From the NCBI GenBank assembly GCA_026018925.1, contig JAKSZU010000018.1:2806505-2870504 (forward strand): a stretch of DNA of 64,000 bases. Reading direction: 5' to 3'. The number at the start of each line of letters is the position of its first letter. Position 1 is the stretch's first letter. This document shows positions 20,361 through 32,870 of the stretch, piece by piece. The position numbers were made by a program, and so were the translations under genes. Under the pieces are notes generated by a model, which did no database searches, was not told where the DNA came from, and saw only the letters and a list, made by a program, of their open reading frames with translations. This stretch comes from Tupaia tana (taxonomy: Eukaryota; Chordata; Mammalia; Scandentia; Tupaiidae).

Positions 20361-23300
20361 TCAGGACAAAGTGCATGGGGCTGTGGTGGTGGAAGAGCCC
20401 CAGGGCAGGTCGGAGGGCAACACAGCAGGTCTGCAGGTGATAAGGTGCGGAGGTGGGTAGAGCCACAGCCCCAGCCCCATCACCAGAACCTTCCACGTCT
20501 TTTTATCCCCTCTTGCATTTCACCACATTGTCTTGTTGAAACAGGAGTGATTTTATGGCGGAATTGAAGCCTCTCCACAAGACCCTAGGGAGATGCTTAC
20601 TGGAGACCCTCTGTCCTCCTGTCAGTCCCATCTGTCTGAACCCGTGTGCGGGCCAAGTCCCCTGACCTCTTGGTGACACCCAGTGAACAGGACAGTCACT
20701 TGCCAGCGTCCTAGCTAACGGGAGTGTCCAGCACTGGTGAGCAGGCGGGTGGGGCTGTCGTCTCATCTGGAGGCTGAATTGCGTTGCACCCCACGTGTGG
20801 AGAGGCCCCACGAGCAGGGCTGAGCCGGGGCTGGTGCACACCCGTGTGTGAACAGGTGGGACTAGAGCCAAACAGCCAGGCAGACAGCGCGGGGGACCCG
20901 AGGGCCAGGAGCTGGCCGCCCTGCCCTGGGAAGTGACTCAGAAGGCGGGACAGGACTTCCTGAGCCCAGTGTGGCTGAGGGAGGCGGGCCATGTGCAAAG
21001 GCCCTGTGGCAGGAAAGGGCTTCTGGGCCGACTGTGGCTGAGGGAGGCGGGCCATGGCAGGGCTCGGGGCCGGGGTGGGGCTGTGTCCTGTGCCCTCAGG
21101 GGTTGGCACGACCCAGTGTGTGCCGTCGTCCACCCCGATGTACGATGCCAAGCTGCAGAAGGACCGAACAAGCCTGGAAAGCTTCCGCCAGGAAGCCCGG
21201 CCTGCTGCTTCACTCCCCCAGCCCCTCGCCACTCACGGGGCCAACTGGGCTTCCGTCTTCACCTGCCAGCAGCTCCACACTCCCTCTGCTCGTAGTAAGG
21301 GAAGGCATCGGGACCCCAGAGCGAAGGTGCGAGAGACTCGCCCACGCCCGTCTCTGTGCGGACCGAGGGGTGGTCCGGGCTGAGAGGCCCAGAGCAGATG
21401 GCAGCCCCCACCCAGCCCTTCCGAGCAGCTTCGCACCTGGCCCACAGTCGGGGTGCCACCTCCCGCGGGCCCTGATACCGGAGGGCAGAGGCCGTGGTGG
21501 GGAACCGATGGGGTCTGGTGTCTGGACCCCGTGCTCCGCTCCAAGGGCCCTGAGCTGGGTCGGGGGAGGCTGGCTGTCCCGAGGAGGACCTGCAGAAGTG
21601 GCCTCTGGGGCTGGGCTGTGGGGAGGGGCTGGGGGAGTGGGAGATGAATATCGTGGCTTCTTCCAGAACAAGAACCAGGAAGGATTGAGCCCCAGTTGTG
21701 CTCCGGGGGCGTCCGTGGGTGTGCTGGCTGTCCTCCCAGCCAGGTGAGCTGCAGCTCAGTCCCGGGGGCGGTAGCCGGCCACCTCAGGGTCAGCCTGGGT
21801 GTGCCCCTCACTCTGCCCTCCCCACAGGGGTTCAGGTCGCACCGGGCCAGCTCACCGAGGGACGGTGCACGGGCACCCCGGCGAGGGACTGCGCCGCCCT
21901 GCAGCTGGAAGCTGGCGGAGCCCGCGGCAGGGCTCCCGGCCCGCCCCCAGGGGCTGCTGAGTGCCCGGGGTGGGTGCCGACAACAGATGCTGGCTGGGTG
22001 TGGTGGCTTTACCACCTCCTGTGACTGGCAGAGACCCAGCTGGTGTGCCTGGGAGCCGGATGCCAACATGAAGCGTGCATGTGTGTGTGCATGCGTGTTG
22101 GGGTTGGCGTTCATGTTTCTTAACCCTGCCCACGTGGCAGTTGCTCGAAGGGCAGACACATCCGTGCGTGTCCTGAACAGTACGCGGAGGGGCTGGGAAG
22201 CCGGGCGCAGCACGCCCCGCGCAGCAGCCAGAGTGGAGTTGAGAATGGCGGCCTTCGGGCCCTCGCCGTGCGGGGCCCCGGAGGACAGAGGGGAGGACAC
22301 ACCTTCCTCTCAGGTGCGGTTGGCGAGGACAGGGCAGGCGCTCACCCACCTGCCGCCTGCACGCCCTGGCTTCAGGAAGGAGCCCCCAGAGTCACCCTGG
22401 AGCCCCTGCTGACCGGAGAGGAGGGCCCCGAAGCGTGCAGCCCCCGTGGCTTCACCCCCCTTGGGAGCTTCGCCAGGACAAGTGGCGGGAGCGTCTCAGG
22501 CCAGGAGCGTGTGCGGAAACGGAGGCAGGACCGTGCGAAGTCACCGGGCCTCTAGGGATATCTGCCCTGCGCAGGTCCTGTGCGTCGGAGGGACTGCAAG
22601 TCTGTGGCGGGGACCTTTGTGTCAGGGACATTAGCTGTTGGAAGACAGGCAGGAAGAGGCCGTCCCGGGAGAGCGTCCATCCGCGTTCATGGGAAACAGC
22701 AGCGGCCAGCTGGCCCAGAGACGACTGCCCCAGGAGTGGGTGGAGTGGCTCTGCACCGCCCGCCCTGCACCCTGGCCTGCACCCGCATGGTCACCCTGAG
22801 TGCCCGGCCCCAAGCCCTGGGGTCGCAGGCCCACCCCGTCGGGGCGGGTGCAGGGGCAGGCGACCGCTCAGGGCCGGGCCGTGCCCAGTGGGGAGCATCA
22901 CAGGGCTCCGAGCAGCCAAGTGACCACCAGGTGTGGACACCACGTGGCCTTTTTGGTGGAATCAGGTGATGGGGCAGCTGGACCTGGATGGGGGCAGGTA
23001 AGGAGGTGAGGCACACCGCTAAGGCGAGCTGAGAACAGCGGACAGAGGCCGGGAGAAGCCAGGGAAGGGCACAGGGAGAGGAAGGAGGGCGGGGGAGACG
23101 GAAGAGGAGGAGTCGGGAAGAGCTGGCCACATCCCAGGGCAGTTGGGGCCTGAGCCCACGGGTGCGATGAGGTGACAGGTCAGGTGGCCTGCTGGCTGGG
23201 CTGGGGACAGCTCTGGAAGGAGCAGGCCGAAGAGACTGTGGGGATGGGACAGCTGTGGCCACTGCCTTGCTCGGGACATCCCTGGCCCATGGGGTGATGA

Positions 23301-23784
23301 GGGCCGGTGTGGGCATGGTGAAGCCTGGGTAGCAGGACGCTCAGCTACCCGTGTCCCTGCCTGGCCTTGGGACAGGGCCGCAGAGACCCCCGCAGCCTGG
23401 GCCCCTCTGGTGCCCCTCACTGGTACAGTGAGGAGTGGTCCCTTCCCTGGGATCGCTAAAGGACACTGTCCATGTAACACGGAATGAAGGCCGGAGTTGA
23501 TTTTGGTGCAAAATATGTGAAACCTACGCGTGATTTTCTGAGACAGGCATTTCCCTTGGACTCGTGGGAGCCCTCCTGTGCCCTTCGGCCTCAGCCAGGT
23601 TCCGCGTGCTCTGCAGGAGAGGGCTTGCCGACGGACGCGGGGTAAGTAGCACTGCTGTGCGTACCCGGAGCCCGAGCGGGCAGACAGGTGCCCTCACCAA
23701 CATCTCCAGTGCTACTGACACACGCGTCTGCTGTGTACACGTTGGCTATTACGTGGCTTACATATAGGTATAGAACACATAGGA
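20361..23784. other. GC-rich non-coding DNA
   Basis: About 3.4 kb without a supported gene. A 63-bp tandem duplication (TGTGGCTGAGGGAGGCGGGC at 20970 and 21033) lies within it. A TG-rich patch at about 22070-22110 and purine-rich text at 23040-23115 are low-complexity. Long frames on both strands in this stretch have no recognisable protein similarity. Confidence 0.45.
20968..21057. repeat. 63-bp imperfect tandem duplication
   Basis: The 23-bp block beginning TGTGGCTGAGGGAGG recurs 63 bp apart (20970, 21033). Confidence 0.8.
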
Positions 23785-24055
23785 AAATAAAGACCAGTAT
23801 ATTTAAAGCATGCTCTGTGTGTGTGTGTGTGTGTGTATGTGCATGCGAGTGCACTGGCCAGAGAGGCGCAGGCAGGGAGGGGAGAAGGCACCCCCGATGG
23901 GGAATGATCACGCCACAGTCTCTTCTCCGTTTCTCCATCCTGTTGGGATTTGGGCATGTACACATGTGTGCCTGGCATGTTTCTCAAACTTCCAGGGCTG
24001 GGATTCGAACTGCTGGGCTCTGGCTCCCTTAACCACCAGGCTATGCGGCCGGCCC
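23785..24055 (-). mobile_element. Old SINE, antisense, with (GT)n in its tail side
   Basis: (GT)n at about 23816-23837, GCCAGAGAGGCGCAGGCAGG, GGGGAATGATCACGCCACAG, TTGGGATTTGGGCATGTAC, GATTCGAACTGCTGG (B-box complement) and CTTAACCACCAGGC (A-box complement) give the family in reverse. Older subfamily. Confidence 0.85.
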
Positions 24056-26043
24056 AGTATAAGCTTTTGAAGAAAATCACTGTCCCTTCCTAGACCGTGG
24101 GCCCAGGAGGGCGGGTGGGCCTCCACGGTCGCCCTGCGGCCAGGCGAGGCCAGGCACACCTGCCCCACAGCGAGGTCCCCGAGCAGCTGCTGAAGGGACG
24201 AAGGCCATTTTGACATGGAGAGTTGAGGCCTTAGGGGCTGAAGTTGTGCCCAAGCCCAGGGCAAGTGGTGGCAGACCCCAGAGAGCTAGTTCAGGGCGAG
24301 GGTCTTCCTCAGGGTCCCTGGAAGCCGGTGGGAACGCGATAAAGCGTCCCTGGGGTTTATGAGCGTTGGTTCCTCGCTCTGGACAATGTCTGCCGAGATA
24401 AGAGACCCCTGAATGCAGAGGACAACTGCTCGGGGCTTGCCGCCTCCAGGAGAGATGGGAAAGTCCCTTCCCCATGGTCCCATCGATCCTTCCCGGGCCT
24501 GCACCCACGACTCCAAGGGGGACCATCCCTGAGCCCTGCCTGGGCTGGGGCCGGACAGCCCTGGGAATTCACACGAGATAAGGCGTCCCTGCCCAGTGCA
24601 TGGCTCCCCGACCCACAGCCTGCAGACCCTCCAGCGAAGCCTGCACCTAGTGCATCTGCTCTGGGAACTTTACAAGGGTCACGATGGAAAGTGACCATGA
24701 AAGCCAAACTTCAAACACCCCAGATGACCTGCTGCGATCCAACCGACATGCAGAGAAATGCACAGCTCGAAGGCCGCAGCTGCATGCTCTTCCACGAACT
24801 AGTCACGCCCTGAGACCAGCCCTGCACCCTACCCTGATAACGCCTGAGACCAGCCCTGCACCCCACCCCCACAACGCTTATCAGGCCGGGGAGGCAGGCC
24901 TGCTCGAGTGGTGTGCGATCCGGGATTTATTGGGGGGATTAGGCCCAGCACAATTGTGGGAGGAGCTGGGGGCCGAGGCGGTGGAGGAGAGCAGCAGGCA
25001 GCATCTGGAGGCAGGCTGGCATGGGGGGTGCTGACCGCGACACGGCAGCAGCTCCTGTGACTGCGGCCAGGGCCTACAGTGGCCAGAGGCTGGCAGCTGG
25101 GAAGGAAGGGACAGAGCAAGAACTGTTGTCACCACCCGTGTGCATCTGCCATCTCTCACCAGAACAGCTGAGAGGACTCTGGTGGGGAATGGGGGTGCTC
25201 CCTCACCCCAGGCCCTCTGTGCTGTCCACTCTCCCCAGCTCCAGCTCCAGACCTGGATCGCTTCACTCGGAATGCGGTCACCAATTGTCTTGGACCGTAT
25301 CAGGAGACCCTTGTATGGTCACTCCCAGACGCAAGTGTGCCCTGTCCACAGCTGCCTTAGGGGACCCCAGGCTCGAAGGCAGACCCTCAGTCCCTGCTCC
25401 TGCCCCGGGCCCGGGAACTGAGCTGAAAGTGTCCCCAGAGGGCCCTCCCATACATGCAGGGGCTCTGTTCCCCTAGCTTGCCATGCTGGAGGGAAGGGGC
25501 TTGAGGACATGCCTGCTGACCAAAGCCGGAGGCCACCCAGGCTCCCGTGCTGCTCCACGGCAATGACCTCTCGGCTCCCCCAGGACGAGTGCACAGGACC
25601 ACTTAGCCCGCGCCCGGCTGCAAGCGTCTTCCGGCCGAGCCGGCATTCCCCCGAGCAGGGCCTGAGGAAACCTGCGAAGGAAACCAGAGGCCAAGGGAAG
25701 TCCTTCCTCCAGAGGTGGGAGCGCTCGTGGGGGAAAGCCACCGGGAGGCAGCAGGGCAGAATCTTGGCTTTCTATTTCAGGGAATGGTACAAAAATAGGG
25801 TCCTCCTGGAATTGCCTTTCCCGCAGTGCAGAGCGGAGGCTGAGCTGCGCGATCCCCGCTTCGGTGGACTTCCACAAGTGCCTCTGGGAAGCAGGTTATC
25901 AGACACGCTCACACGTGTGCACGACACACAAGCAGCGCCGAGGGTCATGCCGAGCATGCTTTGGTGGAGGGCTTTATGTTTATTTTATTAGTGAGGACTC
26001 CAACCATCACTGATTTTCAAAGGACATAAAATTGCTAGAGATT
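24056..26043. other. Non-coding DNA, locally CpG-poorer
   Basis: No gene recognised. A 36-bp duplication (CCTGAGACCAGCCCTGCACC at about 24808 and 24844) is present. AT-richer text at 25765-25830 (CTATTTCAGGGAATGG, CAAAAATAGGG, a MEF2/SRF-like A/T core) might be a small regulatory element. Confidence 0.4.
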
Positions 26044-26302
26044 GGGACCAGCAAATAGCGTAGTGGTTACACTGCTGGACTCCCATGTAGTCGACTGCAG
26101 TTCGTGTCCTGGACCTGGTGGCTTAAACTCACGTTGGACATGTGTGTCCGTGCCCAAGATCCTGGGAGGTGGAGAAGGGATTGCAGCGTGGCCATCCCCC
26201 CCAGAGGGTAATTTCTCACTTTCTGTCTCTATCTATCTCTTGTCTCTCTGGTGAGCTCACACTCCTCATAGCAAAAATCGCTCTTAAAAAAAAAAAAAAA
26301 AG
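26044..26302 (+). mobile_element. tRNA-derived SINE, sense
   Basis: GGGACCAGCAAATAGCGTAG start, TAGCGTAGTGG A box, GCAGTTCGTGTCC B box, GATTGCAGCGTGGCCATCCC body, CTGTCTCTATCTATCTC run, CTCATAGCAAAAATCG end and a 16-base A tail. Intermediate divergence from the youngest copies. Confidence 0.92.
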
Positions 26303-26309
26303 CAAGAGC

Positions 26310-26375
26310 TCAAGGGATTAGCCCCAGGCCACAGAGCTCAGCAACTGTCCCAGCGACGATCCCCGGCTTCCAGCC
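26310..26375 (-). mobile_element. Possible MIR fragment, antisense
   Basis: GGGATTAGCCCCAGGCCACAG followed by GCAACTG...ATCCCCGGCTTCC resembles the MIR complement (CTTGCCCAAGGTCACACAGC ... GGGATTCGAACCC). Short. Confidence 0.35.
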
Positions 26376-26569
26376 CCCAGGTCTCACGTGCCCTAAGAAA
26401 CTGGTCTCTCCCTCAAAACATTAAATGTATTCAACAGTCATAGCCCACCGTCCCAGCCTTAGTCTAGGCCATCCGGTCAGGTGACCCAGTTCCACACACA
26501 GTCTTGTTTTCGTGAGCTCCACTGCGAACATGACCTCGGAGCTGACAAGTTCAGTCGGCTCATTCCCCA
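26376..26569. other. Unremarkable non-coding DNA
   Basis: Nothing recognised. Confidence 0.35.
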
Positions 26570-27094
26570 CTCAGCAAGGTGAGGGGCCAAGACAGTGAGC
26601 CACACTGTCTCGCTTCTGGAAAAAGCTGAATGCGGTCATGATGAATGGGAAACCCAGGGATATTGAATGACAGGACCATTTATGAAGTTGGGAACCAGGC
26701 ACGGGAAGGTACTGCTCCCACATGGGACAGCAGCTGTGTGGGCTGATGTTTTTCAGTAAGTGAAGCCACTTTCCCATCCATGTGTGTTGTCGCGTACATC
26801 GACAGTCCATTTCTTGTTACTGCTAAGTGGCACTCCTCATACGTGTGACACAGCCCCTCTGTACACTGCCCAGTGGATGACCCTTTTAGTTGTCTGTGCT
26901 TCATTTCTTTTTCCTGCTGTATTGCACTGTCTAGGATCTCTACCACAGTGTTACAGTGTTGTGATAGCAACCTTGTTCTGGTCCTGATTTTAGGAGGAAA
27001 GCAGTGAGCCTTTGCCGTTAATCATGATGTTAGCTGTAGGTCTCTTATCCGTGTCCCTTATCAGATTGAAGAAAATTCATTTCATTACTTGTGT
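26570..27094 (-). mobile_element. L1 (antisense): 3' end and ORF2 fragment
   Basis: The plus strand is the complement of L1: CATCCATGTGTGTTGTCGCG...CAGTCCATTTCTTGTTACTGC (26775-26825) corresponds to the 3' region, and AACCTTGTTCTGGTCCTGAT...GATGTTAGCTGTAGGTCTC (26969-27045) to the ORF2 middle. The interval between them is deleted. No intact frame. This copy stays AT-rich, unlike the L1 at 14.8-15.7 kb. Confidence 0.8.
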
Positions 27095-27310
27095 GCTGAC
27101 AATTTTTAAAATTTTGATTTATTTATTTCTGATAGAGAAAAGGAGAGAGGGAGAGATGGCACACCCAGCAGGGCTCCATGCTACAGTCCACTCCGGCTTC
27201 AGTCTGGAATTGCGGCATGTGTGCTGGGAGTACTCAGGGAGACCTCTGGAAGTGAACTTGGAACCTTCCCGTAAGAGTAAGCCTCGCAGAGCATCGTGTT
27301 GTACTGCCGT
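27095..27310 (-). mobile_element. Diverged SINE inserted in L1, antisense
   Basis: ATTTTGATTTATTTATTTC tail complement, GAGAAAAGGAGAGAGGGAGAG, GGGCTCCATGCTACAGTCCA and GTGTGCTGGGAGTACTCAGG echo the older SINE family in reverse, but divergence is high. L1 text resumes after it, so it inserted into the L1. Confidence 0.5.
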
Positions 27311-27690
27311 ATCATGTCTGGTCCCACATTGGCTGAAAATTTTAAACCTCACTTTGTCTGTGTTTGAATCCACAATCTTGCTCGATTCGATTCACTGAAA
27401 TCGGCCATAGAATTTTTGCATCTATGCTTCTGGAAGGCATTGGTCGATAGTTCTCTTTTCTCGTAATGCCTTTGGCTTTGTCTATCAGGGTGATACCGGC
27501 TCGGTCAGCACTGGGTCTATGGCTAGTCTGAATACCCGGAGAGTTTTTGTGTCGCTGGCGTTTACCCACCCTTAGCTGCTAGGTAGGATTCACCGGGGAA
27601 ACTGCATGCCTGGCGTTTTCCTTGTGAAAAGGGTTTTAGCTACAAATTTCTCACCTCTGCTGAACACACAGCCACCCCGGCCCCTCGGCT
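27311..27690 (-). mobile_element. L1 (antisense) ORF2 continuation
   Basis: TTTTTGCATCTATGCTTCTG, GGTCGATAGTTCTCTTTTCT, TTGTCTATCAGGGTGATACC and TAGGATTCACCGGGGAAACTG...GGCGTTTTCCTTGTGAAAAGG match the complement of L1 ORF2 in order. Truncated at about 27690. Confidence 0.8.
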
Positions 27691-28856
27691 GTGCTAGTGG
27701 AGCTGTGACCACAGCTGTCTCTGCTGCCCTTTCAGGGACATGACTGGAGGGGACACTAGGAGGCGGGGGAAGTGTCATTGAATCAGACGGGACAGGAATC
27801 CAGGCATGTGTGCACCCCACCCATCCAGACTACCCTCTACCACGGCTGTCCGTCTCGGGGACTGTCTCACCGGGAGAGCAGTAGGCACCGAGCACCCTGC
27901 GGTCCCACATTCCTGGCCACTGGCGCACGGCAGGAAACCGGAAAGCCTGGGCTGCAGCGCCCGCCAGCGCATGCCCAGACCACCTCTGCCAGTATCGAGA
28001 GGCGTCCTTTTCCTACCTGTGCAGAAACCGAGTGCTGGCAGACAGTGCGACATGCCTGGTCAGGCCGATGGGGCGGCCACACTTGAATGAAGCCCGGGAA
28101 GGGGGAGGCAGACACAGCTGTTGGCCTGGGGGCAAGCGGGTATCGACCGGGAGGCCGGACCCCAGCGGCAGCTTGTGGCCGAACTGACTGGCAGAGACGG
28201 TTGCAGGCAGACCCCGCCAGCAGGCCCTTCCTACAGAGCACCCCTGGACACTGGACCATGTCAGCATAAACTGGTCTCCTCCAAATCCGGTGGCCTCACG
28301 TCACTGGTGGGTCTGGTCGTGTCCAGCTGAACTTTCCCACAAGTTGCTGGACAGGGTCCTGCCAGCGCGCCATGTGGCCGCCCGCCCGGGGCGCGGGTGA
28401 GCAGCCCAGCCTCTGTAACTGGGTGAGGAGCTGATAGCCCGAGTTTGGGGTGCTTTGTCAGTAGCTGTTAAGAGAGTAACTAACACCCCATCAGCCTTGG
28501 CCCTACTCGAGGACGACTCGGGCTGAGTCGTGAGCAGCCCGGCTGACCTCTCTCGCCAGTGACGTGGAGCGCTCGTGTGCAGAAAGGAATTGGGCTAGAC
28601 ACGAGACAGTGGGGGCTGAGGCCGGGGCACCCGCTGCATCGTGTTTCACTTGAGTTGTGGGCAAGAACCACACCCCACTGTCCCTTAGGGCGGACAGTGG
28701 GCTCCACACGGGAGTCGTCTCGGGTCATCTCACAGCCCCTGGGAGAAGGTGGCTGTGCCCCACTGACACAAAGGAACGGAGGGCTCTGCCTTCCGGAGCT
28801 CACCGCAGCCAAGCAGCCTGCAAGGGCTGAGCTGTGGAGCCGTCCCAGAGTCGCTG
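27691..28856. other. GC-rich non-coding DNA
   Basis: No recognised gene or repeat. Confidence 0.45.
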
Positions 28857-28968
28857 TCCCCCAGGGCTGCCGTCCCCAGGGCTCCCATCCCCCAGGGCTG
28901 CCCTCTCCTAGGGCTGCTGTCCCCCAGGGCTCCCATCCTCCAGGGCTGCAGTGCTGCCCCCCAGGCTG
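28857..28968. repeat. About 18-bp minisatellite, 6 imperfect copies
   Basis: CCCCCAGGGCTGCCGT-type units repeat through CCCATCCTCCAGGGCTGC; unit length varies from 17 to 20 bp. Confidence 0.85.
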
Positions 28969-31900
28969 GTAGCTCTGACTCTCTCCGTCCTGTACTTACT
29001 CGCTCTGCTGTGGCTGCCTCTCTGGCAGCTCCAGATGGCTTGTTCGGCCACCGTGACCACTGGTCTATAGTCACCAGGTTCATGCTGGCCTCTTCAGTCA
29101 CCTACCTCCATCTGGCTCATGCTAGTGCAGGGGTGCTAACAAGTCAGTCTGCTTGGAAATGGCACCTCGTGGGGGAAGCACGGGGTTCTGTTACTAAGTG
29201 CATCGGTCAGGGAGGCCAGGTGCTGAAACAGACCATCAGCAACCTCCAGGCCTAGTCCAGAAAGTTGCCGTGTTCCCCTCACAGCGTAGCCGCACCGTGG
29301 AGGCCTGGGGTGCTTATCGTGGTTGTCTGCCCTGCCCCGGGGGCTGGAGGGCCTGTTCAGCAGCAGGTGGGGAGGGCAGGGTGGCTGGGGACAGGGGGCT
29401 TCCTGGAGCAAGCCTGGAGGGGGCCGGCACCAGCCTGCTCACACGCCATTGGCTGGAACTGGGTCACATGGCCACCTCACTGCAAAGGCAGCTGGGAAGT
29501 GCAGTCGGTGTGCACAGGTCAGAGGGGAGTGTTGGTATACATCCCACTGGCAGCCACTGGAGGGCATGGCCACCTGCAGACGGTGAGCACTGGCTGGCTG
29601 CAGACCCCAGAGCCAGGCCTAGGCAGGGAGACTCGGTTTCCATCGTCGGACGCACAGGGCCCTGTGGAAAAGGGGCTCAGGACCCAGAGAAGGCGGTGCA
29701 GGGCAGAGGCTCCTCCCCAGGTCCCTGAAGCCTGAGCGGCTGCCAGCCCAGTGTCGCCTGCAGGACACAATTAGTGGGGCTTTCCAGGCCGCGGCCGTGA
29801 AGTGGCCTGCCTCCCTGACCCGAGCGGGTCGTTGGTGGCTCATGTGACAGACAAATGCCATCATTAGGCCTGTTTAGCAGGGAGGTGAGAGGTCAGACCG
29901 CGAGGCCACCGTCTCCTGTTGCGGCTGGTGGCCACATGGAACCTCGCAGGGGCTGGTGCCGGACAGGAGCTGCGGGGCCGTGGCGTGTGCCGCCCTGAGC
30001 CCTCAGGGTCTGCCTGGTGTCTAGGAGGTGACACGGCGGCTCCTGGGGGCCAGCTGGCAGCCCTCTGTGTGGGCCTGGGTCCCTGCCCACAGCAGGCTGA
30101 GGCTGCCGTCTGCAAGAACCTTTGCCCACTGTCTGCGATGGCATCCCTACCAGTGGGTGGGGACGCACGCTCTCGGGCCAGCACAGGGTGACAGGGGAGA
30201 CTGCACCCTCCCCTCTGAGAAAGGGCTTATCTTGTCCCTCTCTAACTCCTAAAACTCTGAGTTTCATTTTAACCCAAAGCAGATGACGCAGCCCCTCAGC
30301 TGTCATGGCCGCCCCCTGGGAGGGTTGTCTCCATGTCCCGGCCCTTGGGGTGGTGAAGGGCGAGATGTGCCTGGGACTCACCTCTGGCCAGCAGGGGACC
30401 CGGGGCCAGCCGGGAGGGGATGCAGTGCTCAGGATGGCTGTTCCTCCCGCCTGTCCTGACTGGGGGCAAGGCACCCCGACCGTGGACCTGCGTCCTGCCT
30501 GCTCTCGAGCCTGCGGGGGGTCTCAGGGAGGCTGTGCTGGGCTCCAGGAGGGCCCTCTGCAAACACCTCAGACAGGTGGACACGCATGTGCTTTTGAGAC
30601 CCAAACATGCCCCTCAGGCCAGGGGAGGGGCACCATGGGGATACAGCCTCCACCTCCAAGCCTCCTGGCCTCTGCCCAGTGGCCTCCCTGAGGTCTGGCA
30701 TTAGCGGGGGTGGAGGAAGTCCCCAAGGTGGAGAAGACAGTGGCCACCAATGCCAGAGTGCTTCCCGTGAGCCTGGCAGGTGACGGGGCCCGAGTGCATT
30801 TCTAACCCCCTTCAAGGCTGAACTTCGGGGCTTGCTCAATCCGCCTGGAAGAGTAACAGCCAGACACGGGGTCATGGCACCCCCTCAGGGACAGTGGTGG
30901 GGCACTCGTTTCCACAAACGGCCTCACCGCCTGCTGCTCTGACGGTGCTGGGCGTCAGCAGGAGGGCTCAGGTCTCTGGGCCCTGGTGTCCCCACCCGGG
31001 ACGCGGGGGTGAATGCTGAGCTCACGTCACAGGGCAGGTGTCCCCCAGCACCCAGGTCAGGGAGGCTCCAATCAAAGTTGGCCCTTCTTGTTTTGGGGAC
31101 CCCCTTTTAAACTCCACGGCACCCGCCCCTCTTCCCCACAGGCATGCTCCTGCTGACAGAGGTGGGTCAGCGGGGCATGGGCAGGGCAGGGCCGCCATGC
31201 TGGAGGGGCCTTCTCCAGCCTGGGCACTCAGATGGGATGGCGGGAGCAGCCCGAGGAGAGAGCACAGGCCCGAGTGTCTAGCCAGGCCTGGCAGTTTCCG
31301 CATCTGAACCCCACGGAGCTTTGAGGGTTCGGTCCACTTGCCGTCATCCAGACACGGCGTCCCACTTCTCCTTCCTGCCTGCGGGGTCTCGTTTGCAAAG
31401 CAGCAGTGAGCAAGCAAGGAAGTAACAGGACCGGGCAAGCCGGGGGCAGGGACAGAGAGCAGGTGCAAGGCAGTGGGGAGACTGTGCCTGCAGGGGCTCT
31501 GGACTCGGAGTGGGGGTCCCCCGGGCACCGGAGAAGCGGTTGAGGGACACCCTGAGACATTCGCCTGGCCTGTTCCCACTTAGCCACTCCCACCCCAATG
31601 CAGGCAAAGTTCCCGGGGACTTGGGAGGCCTGGGGGGAGGGAGGAGGCCACCAGCCTGACCAGGGGCATGCAGGGGAGCAGCAGAGGGGCTGACCTCACT
31701 GTGCACCCCTGAAGCTTGCTTGACTCCAGGGGTGCTCCCAAGACAAGCTGGTCCCCACCCCCAGGGAATCCTGTTTCCTTGTGCTAATTGAAGCCCAAGT
31801 GTTAAAGCCACCAAAATACACAGTCCTTGGGAATGAGGACCCGGGAGTGAACTGGGCTAAGGGAAATGGCAATCTTGTCCAACCAAGGCCCGGCTCCACT

Positions 31901-32051
31901 CAGGAGGTGTCGAGACGTCGAGCGAGGTTTTGACCTCTGCAGACTGCTTTGAGCACTTCTGTCCCGTGACAATGCTGAATTGTTTTCATAACTGATCACC
32001 AAGTTAGCTTCTCGTTTCCAAGTATTCACCTTTAAAAAGCATTGCCAGAGC
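28969..32051. other. Non-coding DNA, CpG-moderate
   Basis: Three kilobases with overlapping chance frames only. No repeat family recognised with confidence; AT-richer text at about 31965-32040 is unassigned. Confidence 0.45.
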
Positions 32052-32257
32052 GCACATGTGCTCCACAAAGAGAGACGGGGAGAGGGCCGCACGCCCCCGG
32101 TGGCCATGGCTGTGCCAGCCGCTCCTCCTTTCTCCCTCCCGTCGGGATGTGGGGCCCACACAGGCACCCAGCATGTTCCCTCAGCAGCGGGGCCGGGATT
32201 TGCAGTCGGCCATGAGGGGTTTGCTCCTTTTACCATTCGGCTCTGGGCCTGCCCGGG
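32052..32257 (-). mobile_element. Old SINE, antisense, GC-drifted
   Basis: AGAGAGACGGGGAGAGGGCC, CGGTGGCCATGGCTGTGCC, TCGGGATGTGGGGCCCACAC, GGGATTTGCAGTCGGCC and TTTTACCATTCGGC follow the reversed SINE order with heavy divergence. Confidence 0.65.
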
Positions 32258-32361
32258 GACTTGCCTTTAACGCTCACCGTGAGGCCAGGCGCCCAAAGCA
32301 CCATGGCCCGGGTAGGAACGCCTTTTGGCAACAAGGCTGCCACATTGTGTGTTTGTTTGTT

Positions 32362-32599
32362 TGTTGGAGAGAGAGAGCTTTTGCTATATGGTGCATGGGC
32401 TCACCAGAGAGACAGAGAAGAAGAAATCACCCCCCCCCCCCCAGGGGAGGTGGCCATGCCACAACCCTCCTCCTCTCAGGACTGTGGGCACACATGCACA
32501 TGTGCTCAGCATGTTACAAGCTGCCGGGTCCAGGACTTGAACCATGGTCGATCACGTGGGAGTCCAGTACTTTAACCACTCTACCACCTGCTGACCCCA
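32362..32599 (-). mobile_element. tRNA-derived SINE, antisense
   Basis: GAGAGAGAGAGCTTTTGCTATATGG tail side, a C13 run at 32430-32442 at the CCCCCC hot spot, GGTGGCCATGCCACAACCC, TTGAACCATGGTCGATCACG and CTTTAACCACTCTACCACCTGCTGACCCC head complement. The head differs from the CTCF core at two positions. Confidence 0.92.
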
Positions 32600-32676
32600 T
32601 CTACACACTCATCAAACCAGATGGCATTGATGACCGGGCTTGATCAGCAAAACTGGCAACATGGTGCGATACTCCA

Positions 32677-32870
32677 CATGGGAAGTGCTTTATGACCTTC
32701 CCAGAGCTGTGGGCTGAGAGGGTCCAGGAGCAGTTTTGGAGCTGGATCGCAGGGACCCGTTTGTTAAATCTTGAGGCTCAAGGATCCCAAAGGGACTCCC
32801 TAAGGGGCCGGGGTGGGGGTCCCGTGAGGCTCGGGGAATGGCCTCCCTGCACCGACTGCAGGCGAGCACC
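32677..32870 (+). repeat. Duplicated module, copy 1
   Basis: AGTGCTTTATGACCTTCCCA, GAGCTGTGGGCTGAGAGG and GGGACTCCCTAAGGGGCCGG correspond in order to 40077-40260 in the same orientation. Moderate divergence. Not a repeat family I recognise; could be a lineage-specific or old interspersed element. Confidence 0.7.

Noticed and set aside
20990-21020. TGTGCAAAGGCCCTGTGGCAGGAAAGG as a named repeat
   Set aside because: The phrase is familiar from mammalian genomes, but I could not tie it to a specific repeat consensus.
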